DNA of 64,000 nt from Flavobacterium shii (GCF_025847235.1 NZ_JAOZEW010000020.1:48450-112449); one strand, 5' to 3'. Counted from the stretch's first letter, positions 20,658 through 28,968 are shown. Numbers and translations: made by a program. Notes: generated by a model from the sequence alone, not told the origin.

Positions 20658-21254
20658 TTATTTCATTTTATTTTTTTGCAGCCATTGTTGCACTTCGGTT
20701 GTTGCTTTCACTTTTTTATCTCCTTTCATTACAAACAAAATACCCTCTTTTTCTTTTCCTCCTTTTATTTCAAAACCTTCCAAAACGGTACTATTATTAC
20801 AATTTTTTTTTACTGTTTCAAAACTGCTTCCTACGCCATAACCTGCATTGGTATTAAAAGGTATAATTGTTTTTCCGCTTAAATTATATTGTTTCAAGAA
20901 ACTCTTTATTGGTGGCGGTAGCTGCATTCCCCAAGTAGGAAAACCAATAAATATGACATCATACTTTTCAATATTTTCTAGTTTTGTTTTTAAAGGCGGA
21001 AAATAACCCGTTTCATTTTCTTTAGATACCTGATCAACTGTTTGTTTGTAATTCTCAGGATAAGGCTTTTGTAATTCGATTGCTATCAAATCACCACCAA
21101 CATTATTCTGAATAATTTCGGCAATTGCTTTTGTATTGTTAGTACGTGACAAATACACTATCAATATTTTTTTCGAAGATTTTTGAGCATGAGAATAAAA
21201 TGATGAAAAACAAATAAGTATCATTATCGCCCATATATACGCTGTTTTATTCAT
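20658..21254 (-). CDS. Exported flavodoxin-like protein
   Basis: A 198-aa flavodoxin-fold protein with an N-terminal export signal (WAIMILICFSSFYSHAQ). The phosphate-binding loop SRTNNTKAIA and the FIGFPTWGMQLPPPIKSFL segment fit flavodoxin_4-type proteins that bind FMN. Exported versions are common in Bacteroidota next to aldo/keto reductases and probably work with them in quinone or aldehyde redox chemistry. It lies 28 bp downstream of the interrupted reductase. Confidence 0.85.
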   Translation of the reverse strand: MNKTAYIWAIMILICFSSFYSHAQKSSKKILIVYLSRTNNTKAIAEIIQNNVGGDLIAIELQKPYPENYKQTVDQVSKENETGYFPPLKTKLENIEKYDVIFIGFPTWGMQLPPPIKSFLKQYNLSGKTIIPFNTNAGYGVGSSFETVKKNCNNSTVLEGFEIKGGKEKEGILFVMKGDKKVKATTEVQQWLQKNKMK

Positions 21255-21282
21255 AATGCTAATTATTTTTCATCTTATATTT

Positions 21283-22241
21283 TTAGTTTCCTACTCGTTT
21301 TTGCAAATGAGCAGGGTAACGATCTCCATGAATCGTTGTCTGCGTAAATGCATAATCAATTTTTTTAATATCATTGATAGATAAATTAATCGATGCACCT
21401 CCTATATTTTCTGTCAATCGATGTGATTTTGTCGTTCCGGGAATAGGTACTATCCAAGGTTTTTGTGCCAACAGCCAACCCAATGCAATTTGCGCAGGTG
21501 TAGCTGCCTTTTGATAGGCAATCTCACCTAATAACTCCACTAATCTTTGATTGGCTTTTCTGTTATCTTCACTAAATCGAGGTACAATATTTCGAAAATC
21601 AGTACTATCAAATTTCGTATTTTCATTGATTGCTCCTGTTAAAAATCCTTTCCCTAAAGGGCTAAACGGAACAAAACCGATTCCTAATTCTTCAAGTGTT
21701 GGTAAAATCTCTAACTCTGGCTCTCTCCACCAAATAGAATATTCGCTTTGTAAAGCCGTTACGGGTAGAACTGCATGTGCTTTTCGAATAGATTCAACAC
21801 CAGCTTCTGAAAGTCCAAAATGTTTAACTTTTCCTTCTTTAATAAGTTCTTTGACCGTTCCTGCAACATCTTCCATAGGAACATTCGGATCTACTCTGTG
21901 CTGATAGAATAAATCAATCACATCAGTTTTTAATCGTTTTAAAGATTCTTCGGCAACTGCTCTAATTCGTTCAGGTCGGCTATCTTGTCCGTTATTAGCA
22001 TTTCCATCTTTAAACCCAAATTTGGTTGCAATAACAACTTCTTTTCTAAACGGATTCAAGGCTTCTCCAACTAATTCTTCATTTGCAGCACCATAAGCTT
22101 CGGCTGTGTCAAAAAAGGTAATTCCTTGTTCGTAAGCTTCCCTAATCAATTTTATAGCTTCTTGTTTATCTGTTGCAGGACCATAACCGTAGCTCAATCC
22201 CATACAGCCCATTCCTAGAGCAGATACTTCTAATCCGTTTC
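21283..22241 (-). pseudogene. Aldo/keto reductase, 5' end cut off by the Mu-like prophage
   Basis: From NGLEVSALGMGCMGLSYGYG onward this is a complete AKR barrel, with Asp/Tyr in FFDTAEAYG, Lys in ATKFG and His in LFYQHRVDPNVP. The first codons are missing: the prophage left end begins at 22242, and an ATG inside it (22299) would add a hydrophobic 20-residue leader (MIFSTFFILGICAFLFINYR) in frame. The true start, encoding MEKRILG, lies 34.6 kb away at 56813-56835. Joining the halves through the shared TTTC gives MEKRILGNGLEVSALGMG, very like MKTRILGTQGLEVSALGMG of the intact paralogue at 60013-60990. Whether the chimeric frame is expressed is unknown. Confidence 0.93.
22238..22241. repeat. 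Target-site duplication, left copy (TTTC)
   Basis: TTTC at the host/prophage junction, repeated at 56813-56816. Mu-type transposition makes 5-bp duplications, whereas only 4 bases match here. Confidence 0.8.
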
Positions 22242-22270
22242 TATAATTAATAAATAGAAATGCACAAATA
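22242..22270 (+). repeat. Prophage left terminal inverted repeat with transposase site
   Basis: TATAATTAATAAAT followed by AGAAATGCACAAATA. It matches about 21 of the first 27 bases of the right end read inward (TATAATCGAAAAAT then TAAAATGTACACAAAT). The AAATG(C/T)ACA core is probably the outermost transposase-binding site. Confidence 0.75.
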
Positions 22271-22278
22271 CCTAATAT

Positions 22279-22333
22279 AAAAAAGGTCGAAAATATCAAT
22301 AAAATAAGGCGTTCACAGCTAAAAAGGTCGAAA
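22279..22333 (+). repeat. Two direct copies of AAAAAGGTCGAAA near the prophage left end
   Basis: The motif is present at 22280-22292 and 22321-22333, 41 bp apart, between the outer and inner transposase-site candidates. It could bind a phage or host factor. Confidence 0.6.
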
Positions 22334-22346
22334 TTGAGATTAAATT

Positions 22347-22360
22347 GAAATGTACATTTA
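22347..22360 (+). promoter_or_regulatory. Inner left transposase-binding site candidate
   Basis: GAAATGTACATTTA, related to the terminal AAATGCACA motif and to two copies at the right end (56765-56775 and 56787-56797). Confidence 0.55.
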
Positions 22361-22363
22361 TAC

Positions 22364-22538
22364 TACTTTTGACTAGCCTTAGATTAGCCTTTTGAAGAAA
22401 CAACAAGGCTAATACTAACCCCGCATAAACCTTATAACTACTTTGATATGGCTTTATAGTCTAACCCTAACAAAACTAAGGCTTTCTGTCTATATATGTA
22501 ATACAATTTAAGCCCTAGATATAGGGCTTTTTTTTATG
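22364..22538 (+). ncRNA. Candidate short transcript at the prophage left end
   Basis: A -7-like box TACTTTTG (22364-22371) is followed by a 9-bp hairpin (ATTAGCCTT 22383-22391 / AAGGCTAAT 22405-22413) and, about 100 nt later, by an intrinsic terminator at 22510-22535. No reading frame of note lies between them. The -33 match is poor (TTG with a 16-bp spacer), so this is a weak candidate for a ~160-nt RNA. Confidence 0.35.
22510..22535 (+). terminator. Intrinsic terminator at the prophage left end
   Basis: AAGCCCTA / TAGGGCTT, an 8-bp stem with a GATA loop, followed by a run of T. The region between 22540 and the repressor end at 22761 holds nothing else that I can support. Confidence 0.75.
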
Positions 22539-22760
22539 TCAGTTGCTTAACAATCCAAAACTACAAAAAGCACCTTTTTTTATAATGGGTATATGGTTGG
22601 GTTTATAGTTGGGTATAAAATCGCGGTACTAAAAACCATACCTTGAAACACCCATAGATACCAAAAACATATAGTAAAACACTAAAAATAGACTTCAACT
22701 ACACCCCCTAATTGCTGTATAAATACGTCTGAAAATAGTAAAATGCTGGTAATCAATATA

Positions 22761-23453
22761 TTACTCCAATCGTATTACTCCCATCACGATAGAAATAGCG
22801 TTTATCTTGGATTTATGAAGCTGAAACGGTCTATATTTTTCGTTATCACTCACTATCATAATATGATCGTCATCTGAGGCGATATCTATTCTTTTTATTA
22901 GTGCTCCTTGCTCAGTGTCTAAAACGTAAACTTTATTCCATTGGAAGAATAAATCATTTAATTGTAATTTCTTGCAAGCGACAATATCACCACTATTGTA
23001 TTTTGGATACATTGATGATCCCTTCACTTGAATTAAAAAATCAGCTCCCTTAAAGGTAGGAACTACAAACCTTTCACTTTCAAACTCCATAATTTGCATT
23101 TCTCCACCTCCGTAACCTGCCATTGCTTCAATCGGAATTAACGGAATTCCTTCTTTTTGTTCGTTTACTGTACAATTCTCTAATAAATCTTTCTTCTCGT
23201 ATTTTAACTCTGAGATTACATTTTCTGTACGATCAGACTTCTTTGGGTTTTTCAACATAGGTTCTTCTCCAGTTAAAAGCCATTCAGAATTAAAAACTAA
23301 ACACTTTGTGTAAATTAATTCAACGTCAAATGTATTTCTTGATTTCCAATTTGATAAAACTTGCGGTGTAATTCCTAAAAAACTAGCAAATTCAGTATTA
23401 CTCTTGAAAGAATAATACTCCTTTATCTTGTTTAAAATCAGTGACTTATCCAT
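22761..23453 (-). CDS. Phage repressor, HTH plus S24 peptidase domain (CI/LexA-like)
   Basis: This 230-aa protein is predicted to maintain lysogeny by blocking the early promoter. Residues ~1-65 form a helix-turn-helix (TEFASFLGITPQVLSNWKSR). Residues ~100-230 form an S24 peptidase domain with the cleavage-type motif AMAGYGGGEM, the Ser of GSSMYP (Ser147) and the Lys of ALIKRI (Lys187). This suggests RecA-triggered self-cleavage after DNA damage, unlike the Clp-controlled repressor of Mu itself. It is transcribed away from the early genes, and a 14-bp inverted repeat lies just upstream of its start. Confidence 0.92.
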   Translation of the reverse strand: MDKSLILNKIKEYYSFKSNTEFASFLGITPQVLSNWKSRNTFDVELIYTKCLVFNSEWLLTGEEPMLKNPKKSDRTENVISELKYEKKDLLENCTVNEQKEGIPLIPIEAMAGYGGGEMQIMEFESERFVVPTFKGADFLIQVKGSSMYPKYNSGDIVACKKLQLNDLFFQWNKVYVLDTEQGALIKRIDIASDDDHIMIVSDNEKYRPFQLHKSKINAISIVMGVIRLE

Positions 23454-23470
23454 ATAATTTATTTTATTTT

Positions 23471-23513
23471 AAACAAATTGTGTATTTTGCTTACGGTTTT
23501 ACACAATTTGTTT
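23471..23513. promoter_or_regulatory. Repressor operator: 14-bp perfect inverted repeat plus a third half-site
   Basis: AAACAAATTGTGTA (23471-23484) and TACACAATTTGTTT (23500-23513) are exact complements separated by 15 bp. A further similar half-site, AACACAATCGTTT, follows at 23526-23538. The pair lies 18 bp upstream of the repressor start and overlaps the spacer of the rightward early promoter, as expected for a lysogeny switch. Confidence 0.75.
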
Positions 23514-23514
23514 A

Positions 23515-23522
23515 TATATTTG
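23515..23522 (+). promoter_or_regulatory. Early rightward promoter, -7 box
   Basis: TATATTTG matches TAnnTTTG, directly beside the operator and 53 bp before the first early gene. A TTTG at 23486-23489 is the nearest upstream element (25-bp spacing, longer than usual). Confidence 0.5.
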
Positions 23523-23574
23523 CATAACACAATCGTTTAAAATAGTTAATACAAATAGTTTCTAAACCAAAGAT

Positions 23575-23775
23575 ATGAAAATACTACTCCATCCCGAATT
23601 AAAAAATCAAATCGCACGAGAATTTAATACATCAAATCAAAATGTACTTACGAGTTTAAGTTATTTCAATAACTCTCAAAAAGCACAAGCGATACGTACT
23701 AGAGCTAAATTGTTATTGCAGCAAGAAGCCGAAAAAGTACAAATAGAAAAGTTTGAAATAAATAAACCGGAATAG
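23575..23775 (+). CDS. Small early phage protein, possible Ner/Cro-like regulator
   Basis: This 66-aa protein is the first gene of the early operon, opposite the repressor, the position held by ner in Mu. The N-terminal part (HPELKNQIAREFNTSNQNVLTSLSYF) has the rhythm of a helix-turn-helix, followed by a charged helix. The regulatory role is inferred mainly from position. Confidence 0.6.
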   Translation: MKILLHPELKNQIAREFNTSNQNVLTSLSYFNNSQKAQAIRTRAKLLLQQEAEKVQIEKFEINKPE

Positions 23776-23778
23776 ACT

Positions 23779-23898
23779 ATGAAAACTAAAATCATACATC
23801 ACATCAATAGAGACTTCACCCATGAAGTTGTTGAAACCCAAACGTTATTTTATGGATACGTTGTAAAAACTGAATTTTCTAACGCTATAAATTTATAA
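23779..23898 (+). CDS. Small early phage ORF, 39 aa
   Basis: Reads MKTKIIHHINRDFTHEVVET then QTLFYGYVVKTEFSNAINL. It starts 3 bp after the previous stop and ends 3 bp before the next start, so the tight spacing supports it as a real gene of unknown function. Confidence 0.5.
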   Translation: MKTKIIHHINRDFTHEVVETQTLFYGYVVKTEFSNAINL

Positions 23899-23901
23899 AA
23901 C

Positions 23902-24078
23902 ATGAGACCAGTAGTAAACATAACAAACCTTATCGGAACAATGGTAATCATTGTCGATAAAGAAAGTGGAGTAAATGACATCGAAGAAAAGGTTACATCC
24001 GCTTTATTGAAAGCTGTAAGCAATGCTCAGATAATGTTATCTGAGCAAACACAAGAGTCAAATAATCCTACAAAGTAA
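23902..24078 (+). CDS. Small early phage ORF, 58 aa
   Basis: Reads MRPVVNITNLIGTMVIIVDK, then a helical EDIEEKVTSALLKAV-type segment. It is tightly packed in the early operon and its function is unknown. Confidence 0.5.
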   Translation: MRPVVNITNLIGTMVIIVDKESGVNDIEEKVTSALLKAVSNAQIMLSEQTQESNNPTK

Positions 24079-24170
24079 TAAAGATGAAATTATCCCAAAT
24101 GTACTTACTAATAAAAACCTCGAAATACTTCGTAATTGATAAGGATTACATAAAAAAAGAATTTGGTTGT

Positions 24171-24416
24171 TTAGCGTTTCTTTATTATAACCCCAAGTTT
24201 AGCAAGATGTATATAGCCATTTATAACTTCTTTAGCCGACCTATCCGTTTTTACAGAAAAAGTGTTCGTAAGCATTTCATTAAGATCCCCTAATGGTGCA
24301 AGTTGTTCTGGGGTCAAACGTTCTTGAAATTCGTTTATAAAATGCGGAATTGCAGTGCTTAAAAGGTTCGTTCCTACGAACATATCAAGTTTATCCCAAA
24401 GTTCATTATCAATCAT
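24171..24416 (-). CDS. Small minus-strand phage protein, 81 aa
   Basis: The frame from ATG 24416 (MIDNELWDKLDMFVGTNLLS) has a balanced protein composition, while a 36-residue upstream extension does not. It lies between the early cluster and the transposase, divergent from the latter, with a 97-bp gap for regulation. Function unknown. The overlapping plus-strand frame (24084-24293) is judged less likely to be real. Confidence 0.55.
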   Translation of the reverse strand: MIDNELWDKLDMFVGTNLLSTAIPHFINEFQERLTPEQLAPLGDLNEMLTNTFSVKTDRSAKEVINGYIHLAKLGVIIKKR

Positions 24417-24513
24417 ATTACTATTATTTATTTGTGAGAATGTAAATATAGTAATTCCCCCCGAGTGGCACACTCCCAGTTTCGAGTACTGGGCGGGAAC
24501 AAAATCAATCATT

Positions 24514-26574
24514 ATGGACAAAGAAATTCCTTATGAATATTACGATAAAAAGCTAGGAGTGAAAATTAAGTTTTTGATTTCCGATTTAGATAGGAAACAC
24601 CCCGATAGTTTAAGTCTTATAAAATATATCACATTGTATAAAAGAATGAAAAGTAACAATAGTACCGTAACAGAACTTAGACGCTCTTGCTTTGGCAGTG
24701 ATGCCCTAGTATTGTTCTCCTCACTAGATCGTGAGACAAAGGATGCTGTTATTTTCAAATTTGGAAAACCTGCTGTCGAGGTTGAGAAAAGCTATTTTTC
24801 TCAACATTACCAACCTGACCGTTTAGCCTACGACTTTTTTATAGACCATCGGTATGGCGAAGATGAGAAGAAACTCGATTTGAAAAAGGTAGAGTTATAC
24901 ACCTATAACGCCTCTGTTCTGAATACTGTTTTAATTATGAAACCCACTCGAAAGCAAGATATAAAGGCAAGAGGTGCAACCGAAATAGATATATGGCAAT
25001 CGCTCTCAAATGATGTAAATGCCTTTCGGGAAGTAGAACATAATTTGCCAACCAATAAGGATAGTTTGAGACGAAAAGTAGTGCAATACAGTAAAGAGGG
25101 TTACGAATGTTTAATATCAGGAAAATACGACATGAAAAATGCACAAGTAGTAACCAAGAAAATTGAAAGTTTATTAGTGAGTTTGTATTGCCTACCAAAC
25201 AAACCGGATGTAGGTGCTGTACACGATTTGTATTTACAATTCCTAGGAGGGGGTATTGATGTGGTAAATATAAAAACGGGGGAATTATATGAGCGTAAAG
25301 AATTCTTTAAAAATGATGCCCCAATAGAACTTTCGGTGGCAACGATTTGGAATTACTTAAACGCTCCACGTAACAGCCTTGTTATTAAGAAGGCACGTAA
25401 CGGAGCCTATGATTTCAGTCACAAAAATAGACCTCACGTAAACAGGACAGCTCCTAATTACACTATGAGTAAGATTACTCTCGATGACCGTGATATTATG
25501 CATACTAAGATGCATGACGGTTCTAAAGTAATGGCCTATTACGCTTTTGATGATTTGAGCGGGGCAATGATAGGAATTGCACATTCCAAGTCGAAAAACC
25601 ATCAGTTGTACATCGATTGTATTCGCTCGATGTTCCGTTTTACCACTTCAAAAGGTTTAGGAATACCAATGCAAATGGAGGTAGAACAACACTTGGTAAG
25701 CGATTTCAAAGACGGTCTAATGCAAGCGGGAAATATGTTTCCATTCGTGAGATGGTGTAACCCTACTAACTCACAAGAAAAGTATGCGGAACGACTGATA
25801 GGTACTAAGAAATACGGAGTGGAAAAAGACAATAACCAAAATGTAGGTCGTCATTATTCTCGTAGAGACAGTAATCGGGTAACATTACAAAAGATATTTG
25901 ATGAGCAAAACGATAATTATAAAGATGCAAAAGCAAGTTTTGAGCAAATTGTCGCTAACGAATTACAGGAGCAACTGCAATATAATAATGAATTGCATCC
26001 TAATAAAGAGAAATACAACGGCATGACACGAATGGATGTTTTCTTGCAAAATATAAATCCAGACCTACCAAAATTAGACAAAGGACAATTGGCAAAATAC
26101 ATAGGTAACCGCACCGATACCTCTATCAGACGTAGTCAGTATGTAACGGTTCAGTATCAAAAGTATCAACTAGAAAGTCCACAAATTCTAAACAGGCTTG
26201 CTCCGAATAATTACGATGTCGAAGCGTATTATATACCAAACGATAGTAACGAAATAAACGAAGTGTACCTCTATCAAAACAATCAATATGTAGGCGAATG
26301 TAAACCTGTTCCAACCTTCAATAGAGCCAACGCAGAGTGGACAGACGCGGACAAAAAAGGTTATGAAGAAGCGACGAAATACATCAGTCAATTTGATAAA
26401 ATGGTAAAAGAAGACACAGGCAATGTATTAGAAAAACTGTCGATAATCAAAACGAATTATTCATTTATAGATGTTACTCCAGAAATAGTGACCGATATAG
26501 AACACGAAGAGGTTTTCGAATTGGAATATATGGACATACAAACAGAACGTAGTAGAGCAATTAACGACTTATAA
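24514..26574 (+). CDS. MuA-like DDE transposase
   Basis: This 686-aa protein is predicted to cut and join the phage ends during integration and replicative transposition. The start at 24514 (MDKEIPYEYYDKKLG) is chosen because the longer frame from 24355 overlaps the minus-strand gene. The catalytic domain begins near residue 300; the first acid is in SKITLDDRDI (Asp324/325), and the last is the Glu of CNPTNSQEKYAE (Glu422 or 426) with the following KKYG segment typical of Mu-type rve domains. At the expected middle acid the motif is IPMQMEVEQHL (Glu389/391), with Asp397 as an alternative. A C-terminal MuA-like beta-barrel and tail complete it. It is followed 11 bp later by the MuB-like ATPase. 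Confidence 0.93.
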   Translation: MDKEIPYEYYDKKLGVKIKFLISDLDRKHPDSLSLIKYITLYKRMKSNNSTVTELRRSCFGSDALVLFSSLDRETKDAVIFKFGKPAVEVEKSYFSQHYQPDRLAYDFFIDHRYGEDEKKLDLKKVELYTYNASVLNTVLIMKPTRKQDIKARGATEIDIWQSLSNDVNAFREVEHNLPTNKDSLRRKVVQYSKEGYECLISGKYDMKNAQVVTKKIESLLVSLYCLPNKPDVGAVHDLYLQFLGGGIDVVNIKTGELYERKEFFKNDAPIELSVATIWNYLNAPRNSLVIKKARNGAYDFSHKNRPHVNRTAPNYTMSKITLDDRDIMHTKMHDGSKVMAYYAFDDLSGAMIGIAHSKSKNHQLYIDCIRSMFRFTTSKGLGIPMQMEVEQHLVSDFKDGLMQAGNMFPFVRWCNPTNSQEKYAERLIGTKKYGVEKDNNQNVGRHYSRRDSNRVTLQKIFDEQNDNYKDAKASFEQIVANELQEQLQYNNELHPNKEKYNGMTRMDVFLQNINPDLPKLDKGQLAKYIGNRTDTSIRRSQYVTVQYQKYQLESPQILNRLAPNNYDVEAYYIPNDSNEINEVYLYQNNQYVGECKPVPTFNRANAEWTDADKKGYEEATKYISQFDKMVKEDTGNVLEKLSIIKTNYSFIDVTPEIVTDIEHEEVFELEYMDIQTERSRAINDL

Positions 26575-26585
26575 AATCAATCATT

Positions 26586-27458
26586 ATGTTATCAGCAGAA
26601 GTAAAACAAAAAATCCTAAATCAGTTGAACATTCATCGTGGCAACTACACAAGCGACACTAAACACGCTAGGGTACTAGACATCAACACAGCACAATATT
26701 CACGCATCAAAAGTGGCGAACTGGAGCGTGTGATTTCAGAAACAAAGTGGATTTCACTAGCTCGAATACTCAATGTTCAGCTACAGGCAAACAGAGTGTG
26801 GGAAACAGTTAAAACGGAAACCTTCAACTACATAACAATCCAGTTAGAGAGTTGCCAAAACCGTTCTATATCTGCTATTTTTTGCGATATAGCGGGCATA
26901 GGAAAATCACACACAGCAAAGCACTACGCGGAGAATAACCAAAATGCGGTGTATATAGATTGCTCCCAAGTAAAGAGTAAACAAAAGCTAATCCGAAAAA
27001 TAGCTAGAGAGTTTGGAGTCGATTACACAGGACGCTATAGTGATGTTTACGAAGACTTAGTTTATTACGTGCAAACAATCCCAACCCCACTTATCATATT
27101 GGACGAAGCGGGAGATTTAGATTACAGCGCTTTTCTTGAATTAAAAGCACTATGGAATGCCACTGAGTATTTATGCGGTTGGTACATGATGGGAGCCGAT
27201 GGACTGGAGCAAAAGATAAACCGCCAGAAGGATTTAAAAAAAGTAGGGTATACCGAGTTGTTTGATCGCTACGGTAACGGCTATAAGAAAGTAACTCCAA
27301 ATGGCAAAGATGCTCTCAGAGACTTCAACATGCAACAAATAGCATTGGTATCGAAAGCTAATAAATCGAACGTATCACCAACGGTAATGTATGGAAAAAC
27401 ACTCGGTTCATTGCGAAAAGTAAGAGTCGAAATTGAGAAACAACATTTAGCTGCATAA
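26586..27458 (+). CDS. MuB-like AAA+ ATPase (target capture/transposition helper)
   Basis: This 290-aa protein has an N-terminal DNA-binding region (residues ~1-75) resembling the HTH of MuB, then an AAA+ core with Walker A GIGKSHT (104-110) and Walker B LIILDEAGDL (Asp173, Glu174). In Mu, MuB binds target DNA and activates MuA. It sits directly after the transposase and overlaps the next gene by one base (TAATG). Confidence 0.9.
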   Translation: MLSAEVKQKILNQLNIHRGNYTSDTKHARVLDINTAQYSRIKSGELERVISETKWISLARILNVQLQANRVWETVKTETFNYITIQLESCQNRSISAIFCDIAGIGKSHTAKHYAENNQNAVYIDCSQVKSKQKLIRKIAREFGVDYTGRYSDVYEDLVYYVQTIPTPLIILDEAGDLDYSAFLELKALWNATEYLCGWYMMGADGLEQKINRQKDLKKVGYTELFDRYGNGYKKVTPNGKDALRDFNMQQIALVSKANKSNVSPTVMYGKTLGSLRKVRVEIEKQHLAA

Positions 27459-28123
27459 TGGAAAGCAAACCAAAAAAAGAGAAACCTAAACCATTACTAA
27501 AAGCTCTTACCGTAGCTAATATTCAAAATCAAAAAACACAACGCATCAAGTTTACAGAGAAATGGTATGATGCTTTCAAAGAACCGCAAAACAAAGGAGT
27601 TTGGTTCGTGTGGGGCGGTTCGGGAAGTGGTAAGAGTACTTTCGTGATGAAGCTTTGCAAAGTACTGGCATTACTCAGTTTTAAAGTTTTTTTAAACATC
27701 CTAGAAGAGGAAACGGATGATACCGATTTTATAGATAGAGTCAATCTCAACGAGATGCAAGAAGTTGAAGGCAATTTTTTAGCTAGAAGCTACGACTATA
27801 ACGACATGGTACACTATCTCAAACGAAAGAATAGTCCAAAAGTTGTAGTGATTGATAGTGCTACTTATTTCTTTGAAAGTTTTGAACAATACAAGCAGTT
27901 CAAGCGAATGTTTAAAGATAAAATAATCATTATCACAGGACATGCTAGCGGTAAAAATCCAAAACATGCCCTTGAAGATGCTATTATGTTCGATGCCAAA
28001 ATGAAAATATTCGTAAACGGATATTTAGCCTTATGCAAAGGTAGAACGATAGGTCCTAACGGAGGAAGATTCATTATTTGGGAAAGTGGATATAAAAAAC
28101 TAAACGGAGAAACAAACGAATAA
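27458..28123 (+). CDS. Second P-loop ATPase, RecA/Sak4-like
   Basis: A 221-aa AAA/RecA-fold protein with Walker A GGSGSGKST (residues 53-61) and a Walker B-like KVVVIDSATYF (Asp133). It has no HTH. It resembles the single-domain phage ATPases (Sak4 or AAA_24 type) used in recombination or replication, a gene that Mu lacks at this position. Translational coupling to the MuB-like gene suggests both work in DNA transposition or replication. The exact role is unknown. Confidence 0.8.
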   Translation: MESKPKKEKPKPLLKALTVANIQNQKTQRIKFTEKWYDAFKEPQNKGVWFVWGGSGSGKSTFVMKLCKVLALLSFKVFLNILEEETDDTDFIDRVNLNEMQEVEGNFLARSYDYNDMVHYLKRKNSPKVVVIDSATYFFESFEQYKQFKRMFKDKIIIITGHASGKNPKHALEDAIMFDAKMKIFVNGYLALCKGRTIGPNGGRFIIWESGYKKLNGETNE

Positions 28124-28150
28124 GACAGTAAAATCAAAAATTAATGACCT

Positions 28151-28558
28151 ATGGACACTATCAATCAACTATTAGGACTTAGTCCTGAGGAATTCGAAAA
28201 AGAACGATTTGGTTACTATTGGAAGTGGTGTGAAAAACTAACTACTAATATTTTAGAAGCCCAAAAAATACTTGCAAACAGTTCAATTAACAGGTACTAC
28301 AATATAGAATTGGCTAAATGCGAAAAGGAATTTTTATTTAGGATAAGGAATTATCAAGATAGCGAAACAATCACTGCAAAAGATCGAAAAAGGCTTTATG
28401 AAAAATGTATCCAAGTTATGGAAGAAAGCCGAAAACCAATGTCGCTAATTGAAAACGTTATCCGGGCAAAACCAAAAGAAATGTCTTTAAGCATAAGTAT
28501 AGCCTATGTAGCTGTAAGGGGTGTAAAACTTGACTCAATAACATTAAGACTAAACTAA
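28151..28558 (+). CDS. Early phage protein of unknown function, 135 aa
   Basis: Helix-rich and charged (MDTINQLLGLSPEEFEKERFGYYWKWCEKL...), without a recognised motif. It belongs to the rightward early block. Confidence 0.65.
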   Translation: MDTINQLLGLSPEEFEKERFGYYWKWCEKLTTNILEAQKILANSSINRYYNIELAKCEKEFLFRIRNYQDSETITAKDRKRLYEKCIQVMEESRKPMSLIENVIRAKPKEMSLSISIAYVAVRGVKLDSITLRLN

Positions 28559-28559
28559 A

Positions 28560-28709
28560 ATGACAAATCAACAATTAAAAAACAAAATAGCACAGCTCGA
28601 ACAGTGGCTATTCGACAATGCATCAGAACACGAAGCTCGTCCACAAATCGAAACAGATTTACGCAAAGCAAAAGAACAACTAGCAAACTTAAACAATGAG
28701 AGAAAATAA
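28560..28709 (+). CDS. Small early phage protein, 49 aa
   Basis: A single helical protein (MTNQQLKNKIAQLEQWLFDN...) overlapping the previous stop context and the next start (28696). It is a likely coiled coil of unknown function. Confidence 0.55.
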   Translation: MTNQQLKNKIAQLEQWLFDNASEHEARPQIETDLRKAKEQLANLNNERK

Positions 28710-28968
28710 AATACCAAAACGCCTTATAGAACTGGGATTAGTTCTGCAATATGATAGTGAAGTTTTTAAATGTGAACTTAAAGAAGAACAGTTTTTAACA
28801 TGGATAGAACGTTTACTTATCAATCGTGAACGTGCAAAGATAATGTCAGGAGATACCACTTATACGCAAACAAAGGTACTTGAAAGCAAAATTGAAGCGG
28901 TTTTAATTGAAGTCAAAAAGAGCAATTGGCATCCATTTAAGGAAATTGAATATGCGAAAGTTATTTGA
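28696..28968 (+). CDS. Early phage protein of unknown function, 90 aa
   Basis: Reads MRENKIPKRLIELGLVLQYD. It overlaps both neighbours, which supports operon membership. No recognised domain. Confidence 0.6.
   Translation: MRENKIPKRLIELGLVLQYDSEVFKCELKEEQFLTWIERLLINRERAKIMSGDTTYTQTKVLESKIEAVLIEVKKSNWHPFKEIEYAKVI

Noticed and set aside
20568..20882. Two overlapping plus-strand frames rich in Phe/Tyr/Leu
   Set aside because: They are antisense to the NAD(P)-binding and flavodoxin genes, and the composition is that of a complementary strand.
24084..24293. Plus-strand 69-aa frame
   Set aside because: Its second half is antisense to a better minus-strand gene (24171-24416) and has low-complexity aromatic/basic composition. 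Only the first ~29 codons could be real.
24355..24513. N-terminal extension of the transposase
   Set aside because: It overlaps the divergent minus-strand gene and the intergenic gap, and has no family resemblance. The start at 24514 is used.
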